64,000 nt of DNA from Candidatus Avelusimicrobium caledoniensis (GCA_900315795.1 ONAM01000014.1:1-64000), one strand, 5' to 3'. Numbered from the stretch's first letter, positions 1-8,609 are shown. Notes: generated by a model not told the origin, from the sequence alone. A program made the numbers and translations.

Positions 1-104
1 AAAATTTACAAACTCGCTACCCGCTCAAACATGTAAATTTCCTTTTCCGATTTGGCGCTTTTTGTAAACGGTGCTAAAGGGGCGGATAAACAACAAAAAT
101 ATTA
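1..104. repeat. Diverged copy of the AAATTT hairpin repeat (left window edge)
   Basis: An imperfect palindrome (AAATTTAC near 4-11 pairing with GTAAATTT near 32-39) is followed by a CGCTTTTT...GGGGCGG.TAAACAAC tail. The order of blocks (AAACTC, TCAAACATG, CGCTTTTT, GGGCGGA) matches the hairpin repeats at 57136-57285 and 58901-59050, and the tail matches 36293-36333. It lies upstream of a pilin promoter, as the better copies do. It is probably cut by the window edge. Confidence 0.5.
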
Positions 105-188
105 CAGAATAACACGAAGTCCCTATTTGCAAAAGATAACATCATCAGCTTACAGAGGTTTGAGGCCTTATGCCCGGCCCGGCAAGGG
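105..188 (+). repeat. 84-bp pilin-upstream repeat R1, copy 1
   Basis: It begins CAGAATAACACGAAGTCCC and ends in a GGCCTTATGCC...GGCAAGG block directly in front of the pilin 1 promoter. The same sequence with scattered changes lies at 14047-14129 in front of pilin 3, with a more diverged copy at 13951-14034. No long open frame is conserved between copies, so it is a non-coding repeat that travels with some class A pilin promoters. Confidence 0.7.
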
Positions 189-190
189 CC

Positions 191-218
191 TTGACAAATC
201 AAAAAAAAAAACGATAAT
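191..218 (+). promoter_or_regulatory. Class A pilin promoter (pilin 1)
   Basis: TTGACA (191-196) and GATAAT (213-218) are separated by 16 bp: AATC, eleven A, C. The identical 28-bp block occurs before all seven plus-strand pilin genes. The expected transcript start is about 225, followed by a short leader carrying AAGGAG about 9 nt before the ATG. Confidence 0.85.
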
Positions 219-250
219 AAAGGGACGCAAAAAACAAAGGAGCAAACAAT

Positions 251-904
251 ATGAAAAACATAAATAAAAATAAATGTCATTCCAAACTTGATTTGGAATC
301 TCACCGCTTTCTAAAACGACAACAAGGTGAGACCCTGAATCAAGTTCAGGGTGACGTCTTATGTTATAACAACGCATTTACCCTCATTGAACTTTTAGTA
401 GTCGTTCTCATCATCGGTATTTTGGCGGCGGTGGCACTCCCGCAGTATCAAAAAGCCGTGGAAAAATCTAAAGCCACGCAAGTAATGGCTCTTATAACAT
501 CCATAGGTGCCGCACAAGAGGCATACCGTTTGGCTAACGGAGATTATGCAACTTCATTTGATGAACTAAGTGTTGAGATTCCGTGGACAGGTAACTCCCG
601 GTGGTGGAATAATGATAGTTATATTACAGATACTCGGTCTAATGGAAATTGGTCTATTCAGATGTTAAATGATAATGACATCGGAAACAAAGGTATTATT
701 GCAGGGAAACTATCGGGGAAATTTGCTAATAAAGGAGGTTTAGTTTTCCTTTACCAATATGACCAAAATACAGCAGTACCCTTAAATCAACCGTTATGTA
801 TAGAACTGGCAGGCACAATTAGTCCCGGCGATTATTGCACAAAAGTACTCAACGCAACACTGGTACAGTCTGCGGCAATACGCTACTACACGTTACAACA
901 TTGA
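251..904 (+). CDS. Type IV pilin-like prepilin 1, with in-frame palindromic insert in its leader
   Basis: This is a 217-residue prepilin. The class III signal [10 protein letters not shown] and the hydrophobic N-terminal helix are intact, but cleavage after A42 would leave a 42-residue leader instead of the usual 6. Residues about 9-37 are encoded by a palindromic repeat (275-357) read in frame. The mature part is about 175 residues with an ATSFDEL block and a C-terminal cysteine pair (LCIEL...YC), and is closest in this window to pilin 2. ATG 251 has AAGGAGCAAACAAT upstream; there is no other in-frame start between the insert and the cleavage site. It should be an inner-membrane prepilin processed by a PilD-type peptidase. 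Whether the long leader is tolerated cannot be judged from sequence. Confidence 0.9.
   Translation: MKNINKNKCHSKLDLESHRFLKRQQGETLNQVQGDVLCYNNAFTLIELLVVVLIIGILAAVALPQYQKAVEKSKATQVMALITSIGAAQEAYRLANGDYATSFDELSVEIPWTGNSRWWNNDSYITDTRSNGNWSIQMLNDNDIGNKGIIAGKLSGKFANKGGLVFLYQYDQNTAVPLNQPLCIELAGTISPGDYCTKVLNATLVQSAAIRYYTLQH
275..357. repeat. Palindromic coding insert element P, copy 1
   Basis: The 83-bp element begins TGTCATTCCAAACTTGATTTG and ends TCAGGGTGACGTC; its ends are inverted relative to each other (GTCATTCC.AACTTGATT...AATCAAGTT.AGGGTGAC). A near-identical copy lies at 14890-14973 in the same place of pilin 4. The opposite strand reads HPELDSGSH...[10 protein letters not shown], a peptide I recognise from dispersed palindromic repeats in other bacteria. 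The length keeps the pilin frame open. Confidence 0.8.
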
Positions 905-907
905 AAA

Positions 908-934
908 ACACGCCCCGCACAAAGCGGGGCGTGT
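908..934. terminator. Bidirectional hairpin between pilin 1 and rho
   Basis: ACACGCCCCGC (908-918) pairs perfectly with GCGGGGCGTGT (924-934) around a 5-nt loop. On the minus strand it is followed by TTTTTC, so it is a good intrinsic terminator for the rho operon. On the plus strand the T-tract is weak. Confidence 0.75.
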
Positions 935-963
935 CATTTACAAACTTGTCTGCAAACAACAAG

Positions 964-2406
964 TTAGAATGTGCCTAACTCCATTTGTTTGAAGAAGTCT
1001 TTATTAGACTTGGTAGACGACAATTTATCCAACACCATCGTCATCGCGTCCACCGGGCCGAGCGGAGCCAAGACTTTACGCATGATCCACACTTTGTTCA
1101 GTTCGTCCTCGCTTAAAAGCAAGTTTTCTTTACGTGTGGAACTGCGGTTGATATCCACCGCCGGGAAAATGCGCCGTTCGGAGAGTTTGCGGTCCAAGCA
1201 CAGCTCGCTGTTGCCCGTACCTTTAAACTCTTCAAAAATCACTTCGTCCATGCGGCTGCCCGTTTCAATCATCGCCGTAGCAATAATGGTTAGCGAGCCG
1301 CCTTCTTCAATGTTACGCGCCGCACCCAAAAAGCGTTTGGGCTTTTGCAAAGACGTCGCTTCCAAACCGCCTGTGAGCACGCGCCCGGACGACGGAGCAA
1401 CGGTGTTATAAGCGCGGGCCAAGCGGGTTAAGGAGTCTAGCAAAATCACCACATCTTTGCCCTGTTCGGCTAAACGCTTGGCTTTTTCAATGACCATTTC
1501 CGCTACTTGCACGTGACGGTCAGCCGGCTCGTCAAACGTAGATGCCACCACTTCGCCTTTGACACTGCGGCTCATATCGGTTACTTCTTCGGGGCGTTCG
1601 TCAATTAAAAGCACCATTAAAACGGCATCTTTATAATTTTCCGCAATAGAGTGCGCGATTGCCTGCAAAATCATCGTCTTACCGCTTTTGGGCGGAGCGA
1701 CAATCAGCGCGCGTTGGCCTTTGCCAATCGGCGCAATGATATCAATGATACGCTGGGTCAGTGAGTTTTTATCCAGCTCCAACGTATAGCGTTCGTTGGG
1801 GTGAAGCGGTGTCAAGTTTTCAAAAAGCGGACGGTTGTAGATTTTATCGGAGTCAACGCCGTTTACTTTTTGTACTTGCAACATCGCAAAATAACGCTCG
1901 TTATCTTTAGGCGGACGAATTAAACCTTCTATCGTATCCCCTTTGCGTAGTCCAAAACGTTTGATTTGCGAAGGCGACACGTAAATATCTTCGCCGCCTG
2001 CTAAATAGTTGTTTTCTTCCGAGCGCAAAAAACCAAATCCGTCGGGCAGGATTTCCAACACGCCTCCACCGTACACAGAGCCGTTTTGCTTGGCCTGCAC
2101 CGCTACAATGCGGCCGATGAGCTCTTGTTTGCGAAGGCCCGAAATGTCGTCAATGTTGTAATTGACGGCCAATTTCGTCAGTTCCGGCACGCTGAGTTTA
2201 TTAAGTTCCCGCGCGTCCATAGGTTTAGCTCCGTTGGGTTGGCGCGGAGGCGTGTTCGGGCGCAAATTGTTTGTAGGCCGTTGGTACGGGCGATTCGTCC
2301 CTTGACGGGCGGGCCGCTCGGTTTTTGTCGGAGCGGAGGCGGTAGTTTGTGTTTTTGCTTCTTTTGTTGCTTTCTCGGCTTTGGCCGAAGAAGTTGTTTC
2401 TTCCAT
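964..2406 (-). CDS. rho: Transcription termination factor Rho
   Basis: This is the hexameric RNA-dependent ATPase that ends transcription at Rho-dependent sites. It has 480 residues, longer than the usual 420 because of a basic, Thr/Pro/Asn-rich N-terminal extension (about residues 1-62). A Rho N-terminal helical region follows (about 63-105), then the cold-shock-like RNA-binding domain (GFGFLRS, about 124-130), the Walker A motif APPKSGKT (237-244) and Walker B VVILLDSL (about 319-326). ATG 2406 is preceded by AAAGGAG. It lies 13 bp downstream of coaE in the same direction and ends before a strong hairpin, so it is probably the last gene of a polA-coaE-rho unit. Confidence 0.97.
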   Translation of the reverse strand: MEETTSSAKAEKATKEAKTQTTASAPTKTERPARQGTNRPYQRPTNNLRPNTPPRQPNGAKPMDARELNKLSVPELTKLAVNYNIDDISGLRKQELIGRIVAVQAKQNGSVYGGGVLEILPDGFGFLRSEENNYLAGGEDIYVSPSQIKRFGLRKGDTIEGLIRPPKDNERYFAMLQVQKVNGVDSDKIYNRPLFENLTPLHPNERYTLELDKNSLTQRIIDIIAPIGKGQRALIVAPPKSGKTMILQAIAHSIAENYKDAVLMVLLIDERPEEVTDMSRSVKGEVVASTFDEPADRHVQVAEMVIEKAKRLAEQGKDVVILLDSLTRLARAYNTVAPSSGRVLTGGLEATSLQKPKRFLGAARNIEEGGSLTIIATAMIETGSRMDEVIFEEFKGTGNSELCLDRKLSERRIFPAVDINRSSTRKENLLLSEDELNKVWIMRKVLAPLGPVDAMTMVLDKLSSTKSNKDFFKQMELGTF

Positions 2407-2419
2407 GATATTGACTCCT

Positions 2420-3001
2420 TTATTTTACGTACAAATTTTCAAGTGCGTTGTACAAGTAACCCGCTTTTTTTTGCAACGCTTGCGGGGTGGTATCATTAAA
2501 AATAGTAATATCGGCCCGGCCTATTTTTTCTGTTTCGCTCAGTTGTGTTTGGCGGCGGGACTGATAAACATCCGGTGAAATTCCGCGCGCCTGCAAACGC
2601 TTGGCCAATGTTTTCTCATCTGCCGTTACCAAAACGGTCAGATCCATTTTTTGCTCCCACCCGGCCTCAAATAAAAGCGGCACTTCAAAAACGGCCCACG
2701 GTTTTGGGCAAAGGGCCAGTTTTTCTTGGGCCAGTTGCCACACGCGCGGATGTAAAAGATTTTCTACTTTGTTACGGACTGCATCCGATTTAAAAATCGC
2801 ATCTGCTACGTGCTTTGGCTCGGATGAGCCAACCCATTTTTCCAACTGCACGCGCACCGGATCCGTCCGGTATAACTCCCGCACTAACTCATCAGCACTC
2901 AGCGTACACGCGCCCAACCGAGTCAACTCTCTTAATACGGTACTTTTACCGCTGGCGATACTGCCCGTAAGCCCAACAAGATATTTGGGGAATTTTGTCA
3001 T
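2420..3001 (-). CDS. coaE: Dephospho-CoA kinase
   Basis: It phosphorylates the 3'-hydroxyl of dephospho-CoA, the last step of coenzyme A synthesis. It has 193 residues from the chosen start. The P-loop [12 protein letters not shown] lies near the N terminus, followed by the [10 protein letters not shown] segment and the LLHPRVW and [11 protein letters not shown] motifs of the family. The ATG at 3001 overlaps the polA stop codon in an ATGA arrangement, which argues for translational coupling and against an earlier start inside polA. Confidence 0.93.
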   Translation of the reverse strand: MTKFPKYLVGLTGSIASGKSTVLRELTRLGACTLSADELVRELYRTDPVRVQLEKWVGSSEPKHVADAIFKSDAVRNKVENLLHPRVWQLAQEKLALCPKPWAVFEVPLLFEAGWEQKMDLTVLVTADEKTLAKRLQARGISPDVYQSRRQTQLSETEKIGRADITIFNDTTPQALQKKAGYLYNALENLYVK

Positions 3002-5583
3002 AGCGAAAGTTTGTCCAACTCGTACCAATTTTTACCCGCTTTGGCGGCGGCCAATAACGGCACACGCAATTTGACGGTATTTTCCATTAAACTCTTAATA
3101 TGTGCCGCTGTTTGCGACAACGTCGCTTGCGGCACTTCAAATAAAAGTTCGTCGTGTACCTGCATGGTCATTTGCACGGGAGAATTACGGTACGCGTTAA
3201 ACACATCAATCATCGCTTTTTTAATAATATCGGCCGAGCCGCCCTGTACAATCGTATTGATAGCGGCACGTTGGGCAAACGATGCCATAGATCCGACGCC
3301 CATGTTAAACTCCGGTAAATAACGTATATGCCCCAACATCGTTTTAACATATCCGTTTTGGCGTGCTAGAGCGATATGTTCATCAATCCACTGCCGCACT
3401 ACCCGGAAGTTCTTAAAATAATTATCTATATATTCTTTGGCTTCCCGCATAGAAATGCCTAACGCTTGGGAAAGCCCCATAGGACCTTGCCCATAAATGA
3501 TACCAAAATTGATGGCTTTTGCACTAGAGCGCATCTCGGGGGTAACCAGTAGCGGCATGACGCCAAACACTTGCGCGGCGGTTTGCGTGTGGATATCTCC
3601 GCCGTCTAAAAATGCTTGGATAAGCACCGGGTCTTGGCTTTCGTGCGCTAGCACGCGCAAGTCAATTTGCGAATAGTCCACGCTGAGCATCACGTTTCCC
3701 GGCGCGGCACAGAAGGCCTTGCGCAGTTGGCGGCCTTTTTCCGTACGCACGGGGATATTTTGCAAGTTCGGGCTGGAACTGGATAAACGCCCCGTTACCG
3801 TGCCGGTCTGGTCCAGATACGAGTGAACTTTATTTTCTTCGTCTGCCATTAAGAGCAAATTATCCACATAGGCAGATTTTAATTTTGCATTGGAACGATA
3901 GTCTAAAATCTCTTGGGCAATCGGATACGTTTGTGCGAGTTGCACCAGCACTTCTTCGTCGGTAGAATAGCCGGTTTTCGTGCGCTTAACGGGTGGAATT
4001 TGCATTTGTTCAAACAGGAGCGTTCCCAACTGTTTGGTGGAGTTGATATTAACGGTATAACCCGCACGCGTATCAATAGATTTTTGCAGCTGTTCCAATT
4101 CTTTTTCCAAAATTACTTGGAAACTTTGCAAAAACCCCGGGTCAATGCGAAGTCCGGTAAATTCCATGTCAGATAGCACCATCATCAACGGCAATTCCAA
4201 TGTATGGAACAACTCATACTGTTTGCTTTCTTTGAGTTTTTTGGTTAGTTCGTCTTGCAACGCAAAGCCAAAACGGTTGTACGCACGCATAAGTTCTTGC
4301 GGGTCTTCTTCGTTAATGCGGGTAGAAAAATAATCGGCACACGCCCCGGAAAAACTTAAATCTCCCGACGGATTTAATAAATACCGCGCCAGCCGCCCGT
4401 CAAAACAGTTGATAAATTGACCGTGCACGTTGATATCCAATTCGCGCAAGGTAAGTTTTAAATCGTAACCCGATTTTTCCACCGCGTCGTTTTGGACTAA
4501 TTTTTTCAGTGCGTCTTGCTCCCACGGTTGAATTTCCCCCACCGGCACCAACGCAAATTCTTGCGGGCTCAGCCCCAAAAGCAGTTGTTCCTCCTGCGCG
4601 TGTAAAAACACACGCTTGGCGGCAGGCGCTTTTTCCAACGCCTGTGCCAAAGTCAGCTGGGTAACCGCCGTTTCTTGCACCACAGGTTGCGCTTGCACGG
4701 TGGTCGGTTGCTCTAGCAAATCTAACAAGTTTTTAAATTCGTACTGGGCAAACAAATCCGCCAACGCTTGCCGTTGGGGCATACGCACGCGGTAATCATC
4801 CAGCGCAAAAGGCATATCCAAATTATTGTCAAAAACAACCAACTGCTTAGATAAAAGCGCCTCGCCCTCGTGCTCTAATAATTTTTTGGCAAGGGCCGGT
4901 TTAATATCCGGATTGTCGTTATGGGCTGCGCGCAAAATATCGGATAAATGCCCGAATTTTTCTATCAGCTCTACGGCACTTTTGGGGCCCACGCCGCGCA
5001 CACCGGGGATGTTGTCCGCACTATCGCCAACAATAGCAAAATAGTCCGGTAAAAACTCTACGCTTACGCCAAATTTTTCATTGGCAGCTTCCGGCCCTTT
5101 AAACCCGTCTTTTCCCCCCGCAGGCCATAAGTGGATAAAATCATTTAAAAATTGGTAGACGTCTTTATCCGTGGTAGCCAGCACACTGGACACTTGTTCT
5201 TTAGCGGCTTGTGTGGCCAAAAAAGCCATTAAATCATCTGCTTCAATACCCGGCTTGGCCACGACGGCAAGCCCCAGCCGGGCCACCAAGTCGCGCGCCA
5301 AATTAAGTTGGCTAATCAAAGCGTCATCGGGTTTTTTACGTGTTCCTTTATACGTGGGCAATAGGGCTTTGCGCCGCGCACAACCACCGGGCGAATCAAA
5401 ACAAACCGCCACGTAGGCCGGGTGGTGTTCTTTAAGCATTTTAAGCAGCCACCGCACAAACCCGTACAACGCGCCGACTTCCTGCCCGGCAGAAGTCGTC
5501 AGTTTAGGTAGCGCATGATAATTACGGTGTAAGAAGTTATGCGCGTCTATTAAAAAAAATTGGGGTGAAAAAAGAGTTGTCAT
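2998..5583 (-). CDS. polA: DNA polymerase I
   Basis: It is the repair and Okazaki-fragment polymerase, 861 residues. The N-terminal 5' nuclease domain (about 1-290) is complete: LIDAHNF, EADDLMAF, TTDKDVYQ and GDSADNIPGVRGVGPKSA are all present. The central 3'-5' exonuclease region keeps the fold (GYDLKLTLREL, NCFDGRLARYLL) but has no DTET-type motif, so proofreading is probably lost, as in Taq-type enzymes. The polymerase domain has motif A as DYSQIDLR (Asp where Glu is usual), motif B RSSAKAINFGIIYG, and motif C QVHDELLFE. ATG 5583 was chosen; a TTG 30 bp upstream is the alternative, and neither has a clear ribosome binding site. It is followed by coaE with an ATGA overlap. Confidence 0.96.
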   Translation of the reverse strand: MTTLFSPQFFLIDAHNFLHRNYHALPKLTTSAGQEVGALYGFVRWLLKMLKEHHPAYVAVCFDSPGGCARRKALLPTYKGTRKKPDDALISQLNLARDLVARLGLAVVAKPGIEADDLMAFLATQAAKEQVSSVLATTDKDVYQFLNDFIHLWPAGGKDGFKGPEAANEKFGVSVEFLPDYFAIVGDSADNIPGVRGVGPKSAVELIEKFGHLSDILRAAHNDNPDIKPALAKKLLEHEGEALLSKQLVVFDNNLDMPFALDDYRVRMPQRQALADLFAQYEFKNLLDLLEQPTTVQAQPVVQETAVTQLTLAQALEKAPAAKRVFLHAQEEQLLLGLSPQEFALVPVGEIQPWEQDALKKLVQNDAVEKSGYDLKLTLRELDINVHGQFINCFDGRLARYLLNPSGDLSFSGACADYFSTRINEEDPQELMRAYNRFGFALQDELTKKLKESKQYELFHTLELPLMMVLSDMEFTGLRIDPGFLQSFQVILEKELEQLQKSIDTRAGYTVNINSTKQLGTLLFEQMQIPPVKRTKTGYSTDEEVLVQLAQTYPIAQEILDYRSNAKLKSAYVDNLLLMADEENKVHSYLDQTGTVTGRLSSSSPNLQNIPVRTEKGRQLRKAFCAAPGNVMLSVDYSQIDLRVLAHESQDPVLIQAFLDGGDIHTQTAAQVFGVMPLLVTPEMRSSAKAINFGIIYGQGPMGLSQALGISMREAKEYIDNYFKNFRVVRQWIDEHIALARQNGYVKTMLGHIRYLPEFNMGVGSMASFAQRAAINTIVQGGSADIIKKAMIDVFNAYRNSPVQMTMQVHDELLFEVPQATLSQTAAHIKSLMENTVKLRVPLLAAAKAGKNWYELDKLSL

Positions 5584-5613
5584 GATTTGTGTATTTCGGC
5601 GGGAAGAAAACAA

Positions 5614-5639
5614 CCGTTGCGGGGCGTCCCCCGCAACGG
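5614..5639 (-). terminator. Terminator after trxA
   Basis: CCGTTGCGGGG (5614-5624) pairs with CCCCGCAACGG (5629-5639) around a 4-nt loop. Read on the minus strand it is followed by TTGTTTTCTTCC. It separates trxA from polA. Confidence 0.7.
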
Positions 5640-5647
5640 CTTATATG

Positions 5648-5971
5648 TCACGCAAGCAAAGCGTCCAGTTTTTCTTGCAAGGCCGATTTAGATTGTAAGC
5701 CAACCGCTTGGGCAGCTACCTGACCGCCTTTGAAAAACAAAATCGTCGGTACGGAAGAAATGCGGTATTTGGCACTGGTTTGAGGTCCTTGATCGGTATC
5801 CAACTTGCACACTTTGACCTTACCGGCATAGTCGTTAGCCAATTCTTCCACTACCGGGGCTAACATACGGCACGGGCCGCACCACGTGGCCCAAAAATCT
5901 ACCATAACCGGTTCTTTGGCATTAAGGACTTCCGTTTCAAAATTTTCATCTGTAATAATTACTTCGCTCAT
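5648..5971 (-). CDS. trxA: Thioredoxin
   Basis: This cytoplasmic disulfide reductase of 107 residues is full length for the family. The active site WATWCGPCR is intact and the cis-proline segment SVPTILFF is present. ATG 5971 follows GGGGGAAGT, a good ribosome binding site. It stands alone between its own upstream gap and a terminator. Its electrons would come from a thioredoxin reductase not seen in this window. Confidence 0.96.
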   Translation of the reverse strand: MSEVIITDENFETEVLNAKEPVMVDFWATWCGPCRMLAPVVEELANDYAGKVKVCKLDTDQGPQTSAKYRISSVPTILFFKGGQVAAQAVGLQSKSALQEKLDALLA

Positions 5972-6064
5972 ACTTCCCCCTTACTAGTTAATAAAGTTTC
6001 TCTATTCATAAGAGTATCAAGTGGCAAAGGGGCTTGTCAAGCAGTTTTTTCATTCGTTCAAATG

Positions 6065-6073
6065 TGCTACAAT
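6065..6073 (+). promoter_or_regulatory. Extended -10 promoter for the MORN protein-ispE pair
   Basis: TG-C-TACAAT at 6065-6073 is an extended -10 element about 20 bp before ATG 6094. The -35 position holds only a T-rich tract. A GGGGAA ribosome binding site lies between. Confidence 0.5.
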
Positions 6074-6093
6074 GGGAACAAGAGGGGAATTGT

Positions 6094-7152
6094 ATGACCA
6101 GTAACACCAAAGAAAAGATTATTTGCATTACTTCGCCGGTGGACCGCACCTATTACCGCGCCATGGCCGTAGCCAAAGAATTTGTAGACCGGGAACAAAA
6201 CGTGGTAAATACCGTTGGCACTTTGCCTGACGGAGAAGTGTGCGAGTTTACGGTCAATTCGCTGACGGTTAAACACCTAAAAGACGGCAAACTAAACGGC
6301 AAATTGGAAGTGCGTAACTTAACCGACGGGACGGTATCATTCAGCGAAGAATATGAAAACGGTGTGCTCAAACAAATCCAACAGAACACCCCTGCCACCA
6401 CCGTTGCCGCACCCAAACACGAAGGCACCACCCTCAAAACTTCCAAAGGCACACACTCGTTTTATTGTAACGGTAAAGAAGTGGCCGAAGAAACTATTTC
6501 GTCCAACGGCATATCGTTGGAATTACTGGGTAACATTCCGGACGGCGAAGTAAAAGAATTTAATGAGAAAGACCAAGTCATTACTATCGCCCATTATAAG
6601 AGCAACAAACTAAACGGCGAGCTGATCCGCTATACCGACACCGGCCAAGAAATCGTACACGAAAACTACGAAAACGGTTTTCTGCAAGGAGACGCGGTCT
6701 ATTTTACATTTACCCAACGCGGCACATGGACCACTAAATGCAGTTATAAAAATTCCCGCTTAAACGGCGAACGGACACTTACCCAACAAAACGGCACGTT
6801 GCGTTGCCGCGAATTTTACAAAAACGGTCATTTGAGCGGTCCGCGGGTGTGCTATTATTCTAACGGAAACAAAGAACGTGAAGAAAATTACAGCGACGGT
6901 AAACTCAGCGGCAAACGCGAAATGTTTTTTGTGGACGGCAAACTGTGGTACCGGGAAAATTACACAAGCGGCCGTTTAGACGGGGAACGGTTGTGCTTCT
7001 TCCCCAACGGGAAAGTATATTTGGAAGAGTTTTACGCAGACGGCCTGTTAGAAGGCCACCGCAATATGTATAACGAAGAAGGATCTCTACTGACCAGCGA
7101 AGAATATCACTGGGGCTCCTTGGTGCATAATACGGAGCGGAAAAAGTTATGA
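6094..7152 (+). CDS. MORN-repeat (YwqK-like) protein
   Basis: It has 352 residues with no signal peptide or membrane segment in the product from ATG 6094, which has AGAGGGGAATTGT upstream; a longer frame starting at 6034 lacks such a site. From about residue 60 onward it is built of repeats of about 22-24 residues of the form Y.NG.LNGE....Y.NG, at least eight copies, typical of the MORN-variant / YwqK family. Such proteins are often labelled antitoxins by homology, but no partner toxin is visible here, so I do not assign that role. Its end overlaps ispE (GTTATGA). Confidence 0.75.
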   Translation: MTSNTKEKIICITSPVDRTYYRAMAVAKEFVDREQNVVNTVGTLPDGEVCEFTVNSLTVKHLKDGKLNGKLEVRNLTDGTVSFSEEYENGVLKQIQQNTPATTVAAPKHEGTTLKTSKGTHSFYCNGKEVAEETISSNGISLELLGNIPDGEVKEFNEKDQVITIAHYKSNKLNGELIRYTDTGQEIVHENYENGFLQGDAVYFTFTQRGTWTTKCSYKNSRLNGERTLTQQNGTLRCREFYKNGHLSGPRVCYYSNGNKEREENYSDGKLSGKREMFFVDGKLWYRENYTSGRLDGERLCFFPNGKVYLEEFYADGLLEGHRNMYNEEGSLLTSEEYHWGSLVHNTERKKL

Positions 7153-8054
7153 GAGTCACGCGGTTCTGCCCCGCTAAAGTAAATCTATTTTTGGAAGTAA
7201 CCGGCAAACGCTCCAACGGCTACCACGAACTAGCCACCTTATTTGCCAAAATCAAACTGGGCGACGAACTAACTCTAACTATTGAACCCGCCCCAGAAAC
7301 ATCCCTTTCGCTTACACTTAGCGGCCCGGTGGGCAAACGGTTACGGGCCGATGAAACGAATTTAGTGTGCCGGGCGGCACGCGGTTTTTTGGAACATTTT
7401 AAATTAAGCGCCCGCGTAGAAATGCACCTACACAAACGCGTGCCGACAGGCGCGGGACTAGGCGGCGGCTCATCCGATGCCGCGGGCACACTACTGGCTT
7501 TATGTGATGCCTTTCAAAAAAACAAAACCGAATTACTGCCATTGGCCGCCACGCTGGGAGCCGACGTGCCTTTATTTATGTACGAAGAGCCGTTTTTAAA
7601 AGGCGAAGGTATCGGCGAAATTTTAACGCCCGTATCTACTTGTGGCCGGTTACCGTGGCTGGTGCTTATTTATCCCAACGCATTTATTTCTACCAAAATG
7701 GTCTTTGGTAATTTTGTATTGCCTTCAAAAACAGAAATGGACAAAAATGTCGCGCGGCTAACCCAACTGATTCATTGTGTGGAACAAGCACGTCCGCTCA
7801 CTGATTGGAAAGATTTTTTATTTAACCGCTTGGAAGAGAATGTGGCGTCTGTTTCCCGTCCGGTGCAACAGGCCTTGACCGATTTGAAAAAGGCCGGAGC
7901 AAAGGCGGTGTTGATGTCCGGCTCGGGATCTACGGTATTTGCGTTGACCGAAACAGCCGACGAGGCGGAATCTTTGGCCCGGCAAGTTTGCAGCCACGAA
8001 CGCACGGTATTTTGCACGCCGTTTTATATTCCCTCTACCGCCGGACAGAAATAA
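7149..8054 (+). CDS. ispE: 4-diphosphocytidyl-2-C-methyl-D-erythritol kinase
   Basis: It phosphorylates CDP-methylerythritol in the non-mevalonate isoprenoid pathway. It has 301 residues. The N-terminal substrate-binding segment PAKVNLFLEVTGKRSNGYHEL (split here: PAKVNLFLEV, then GYHEL) is diagnostic. The GHMP-kinase ATP motif PTGAGLGGGSSDAA is at 99-112, and the C-terminal glycine loop MSGSGSTVFAL is present. Its ATG overlaps the stop of the upstream MORN gene, so the two are co-translated. Confidence 0.95.
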   Translation: MRVTRFCPAKVNLFLEVTGKRSNGYHELATLFAKIKLGDELTLTIEPAPETSLSLTLSGPVGKRLRADETNLVCRAARGFLEHFKLSARVEMHLHKRVPTGAGLGGGSSDAAGTLLALCDAFQKNKTELLPLAATLGADVPLFMYEEPFLKGEGIGEILTPVSTCGRLPWLVLIYPNAFISTKMVFGNFVLPSKTEMDKNVARLTQLIHCVEQARPLTDWKDFLFNRLEENVASVSRPVQQALTDLKKAGAKAVLMSGSGSTVFALTETADEAESLARQVCSHERTVFCTPFYIPSTAGQK

Positions 8055-8060
8055 AAGGGC

Positions 8061-8090
8061 TTTACACACCCGCCCGAAAGGTGGTATAAT
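8061..8090 (+). promoter_or_regulatory. Promoter of tRNA-Gln
   Basis: TTTACA (8061-8066) and TATAAT (8085-8090) are separated by 18 bp, placing the start about 27 nt before the tRNA. Confidence 0.75.
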
Positions 8091-8123
8091 AGTTGTAGGT
8101 GAAATTCACACCAACAGTTTCAC

Positions 8124-8194
8124 TTCCGGATGGTGAAATGGTATCACTACTGGTTTTGGTCCAGTCATTCTAGGTTCGAGTCCTAGTCCGGAAA
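8124..8194 (+). tRNA. tRNA-Gln (TTG)
   Basis: The cloverleaf folds: acceptor TTCCGGA/TCCGGAA, D stem GTGA/TCAC, anticodon stem ACTGG/CCAGT with loop TTTTGGT (anticodon TTG), T stem CTAGG/CCTAG with loop TTCGAGT. CCA is not encoded. A short hairpin terminator follows. The T-arm sequence CGAGTCCTAGT recurs at 8599-8609. Confidence 0.93.
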
Positions 8195-8200
8195 AAATTA

Positions 8201-8222
8201 AACCCCCGCGAAAGCGGGGGTT
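8201..8222 (+). terminator. Terminator after tRNA-Gln
   Basis: AACCCCCGC pairs with GCGGGGGTT around a GAAA tetraloop, followed by AATTTTTT. Confidence 0.85.
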
Positions 8223-8230
8223 AATTTTTT

Positions 8231-8609
8231 GCGGAAGAAGGCCACCTGCGTGGCCTTCGTCTAGGACTCCGGGTGGGCAAGGCGTTCTGTTTGCTCTATT
8301 GCGTTTAGCCGTTTTTGTGTAAGACGGCTAGGCAAAAAAGTGAAGTCTATGTAATCATAGACGAGCTTTTTTAACAACGCCGGATAGCAAAAACGGCTAA
8401 ACCCTGCGGGCCGCGTCCTTTTCACTAGGCACGCACAAAATAAACTACGCGTTACCCTAAAAAGTCCAGCGGCGCAAAGGCAAAAAGAACGTCTTGCCCA
8501 CCCCAGCTCGCAGCGATGTACGAGTTTTGCCGTCAGGCAAAGGCGAGTACCGCGAGCCCGGCCTGCAGGAAAACTCCGTCAGGAGTTTTACCGGAAGGCG
8601 AGTCCTAGT
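8231..8609. other. Highly structured non-coding element next to tRNA-Gln
   Basis: No credible gene is seen in this 380-bp stretch. It is a nest of inverted repeats: GAAGGCCAC/GTGGCCTTC (8237-8258); a 17-bp pair GGGTGGGCAAGGCGTTC (8271-8287) with 8487-8503, one G-T wobble; inside it a perfect 15-bp pair 8303-8317 with 8388-8402; inside that GTCTATG/CATAGAC and AAAAAAG/CTTTTTT (8334-8372). A second domain has GCTCGC/GCGAGC (8506-8557) and AAAACTCC.../GGAGTTTT (8570-8590). It ends with a direct repeat of 11 bp of the tRNA T arm. It may be a structured RNA or a small mobile element lodged at the tRNA. I could not match it to RNase P, 6S or SRP RNA by their conserved motifs. Confidence 0.55.

Noticed and set aside
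168..377. Minus-strand open frame reading HPELDSGSH...NQVWNDI over the pilin 1 leader
   Set aside because: It is the reverse reading of the palindromic insert and the promoter A-tract; no ribosome binding site and no continuation.
6094..7152. Antitoxin of a toxin-antitoxin pair
   Set aside because: The YwqK family label exists, but no toxin gene is adjacent; the neighbour is ispE.
8231..8609. RNase P, 6S or SRP RNA
   Set aside because: None of their conserved core motifs was found on either strand; only the strong folding is shared.
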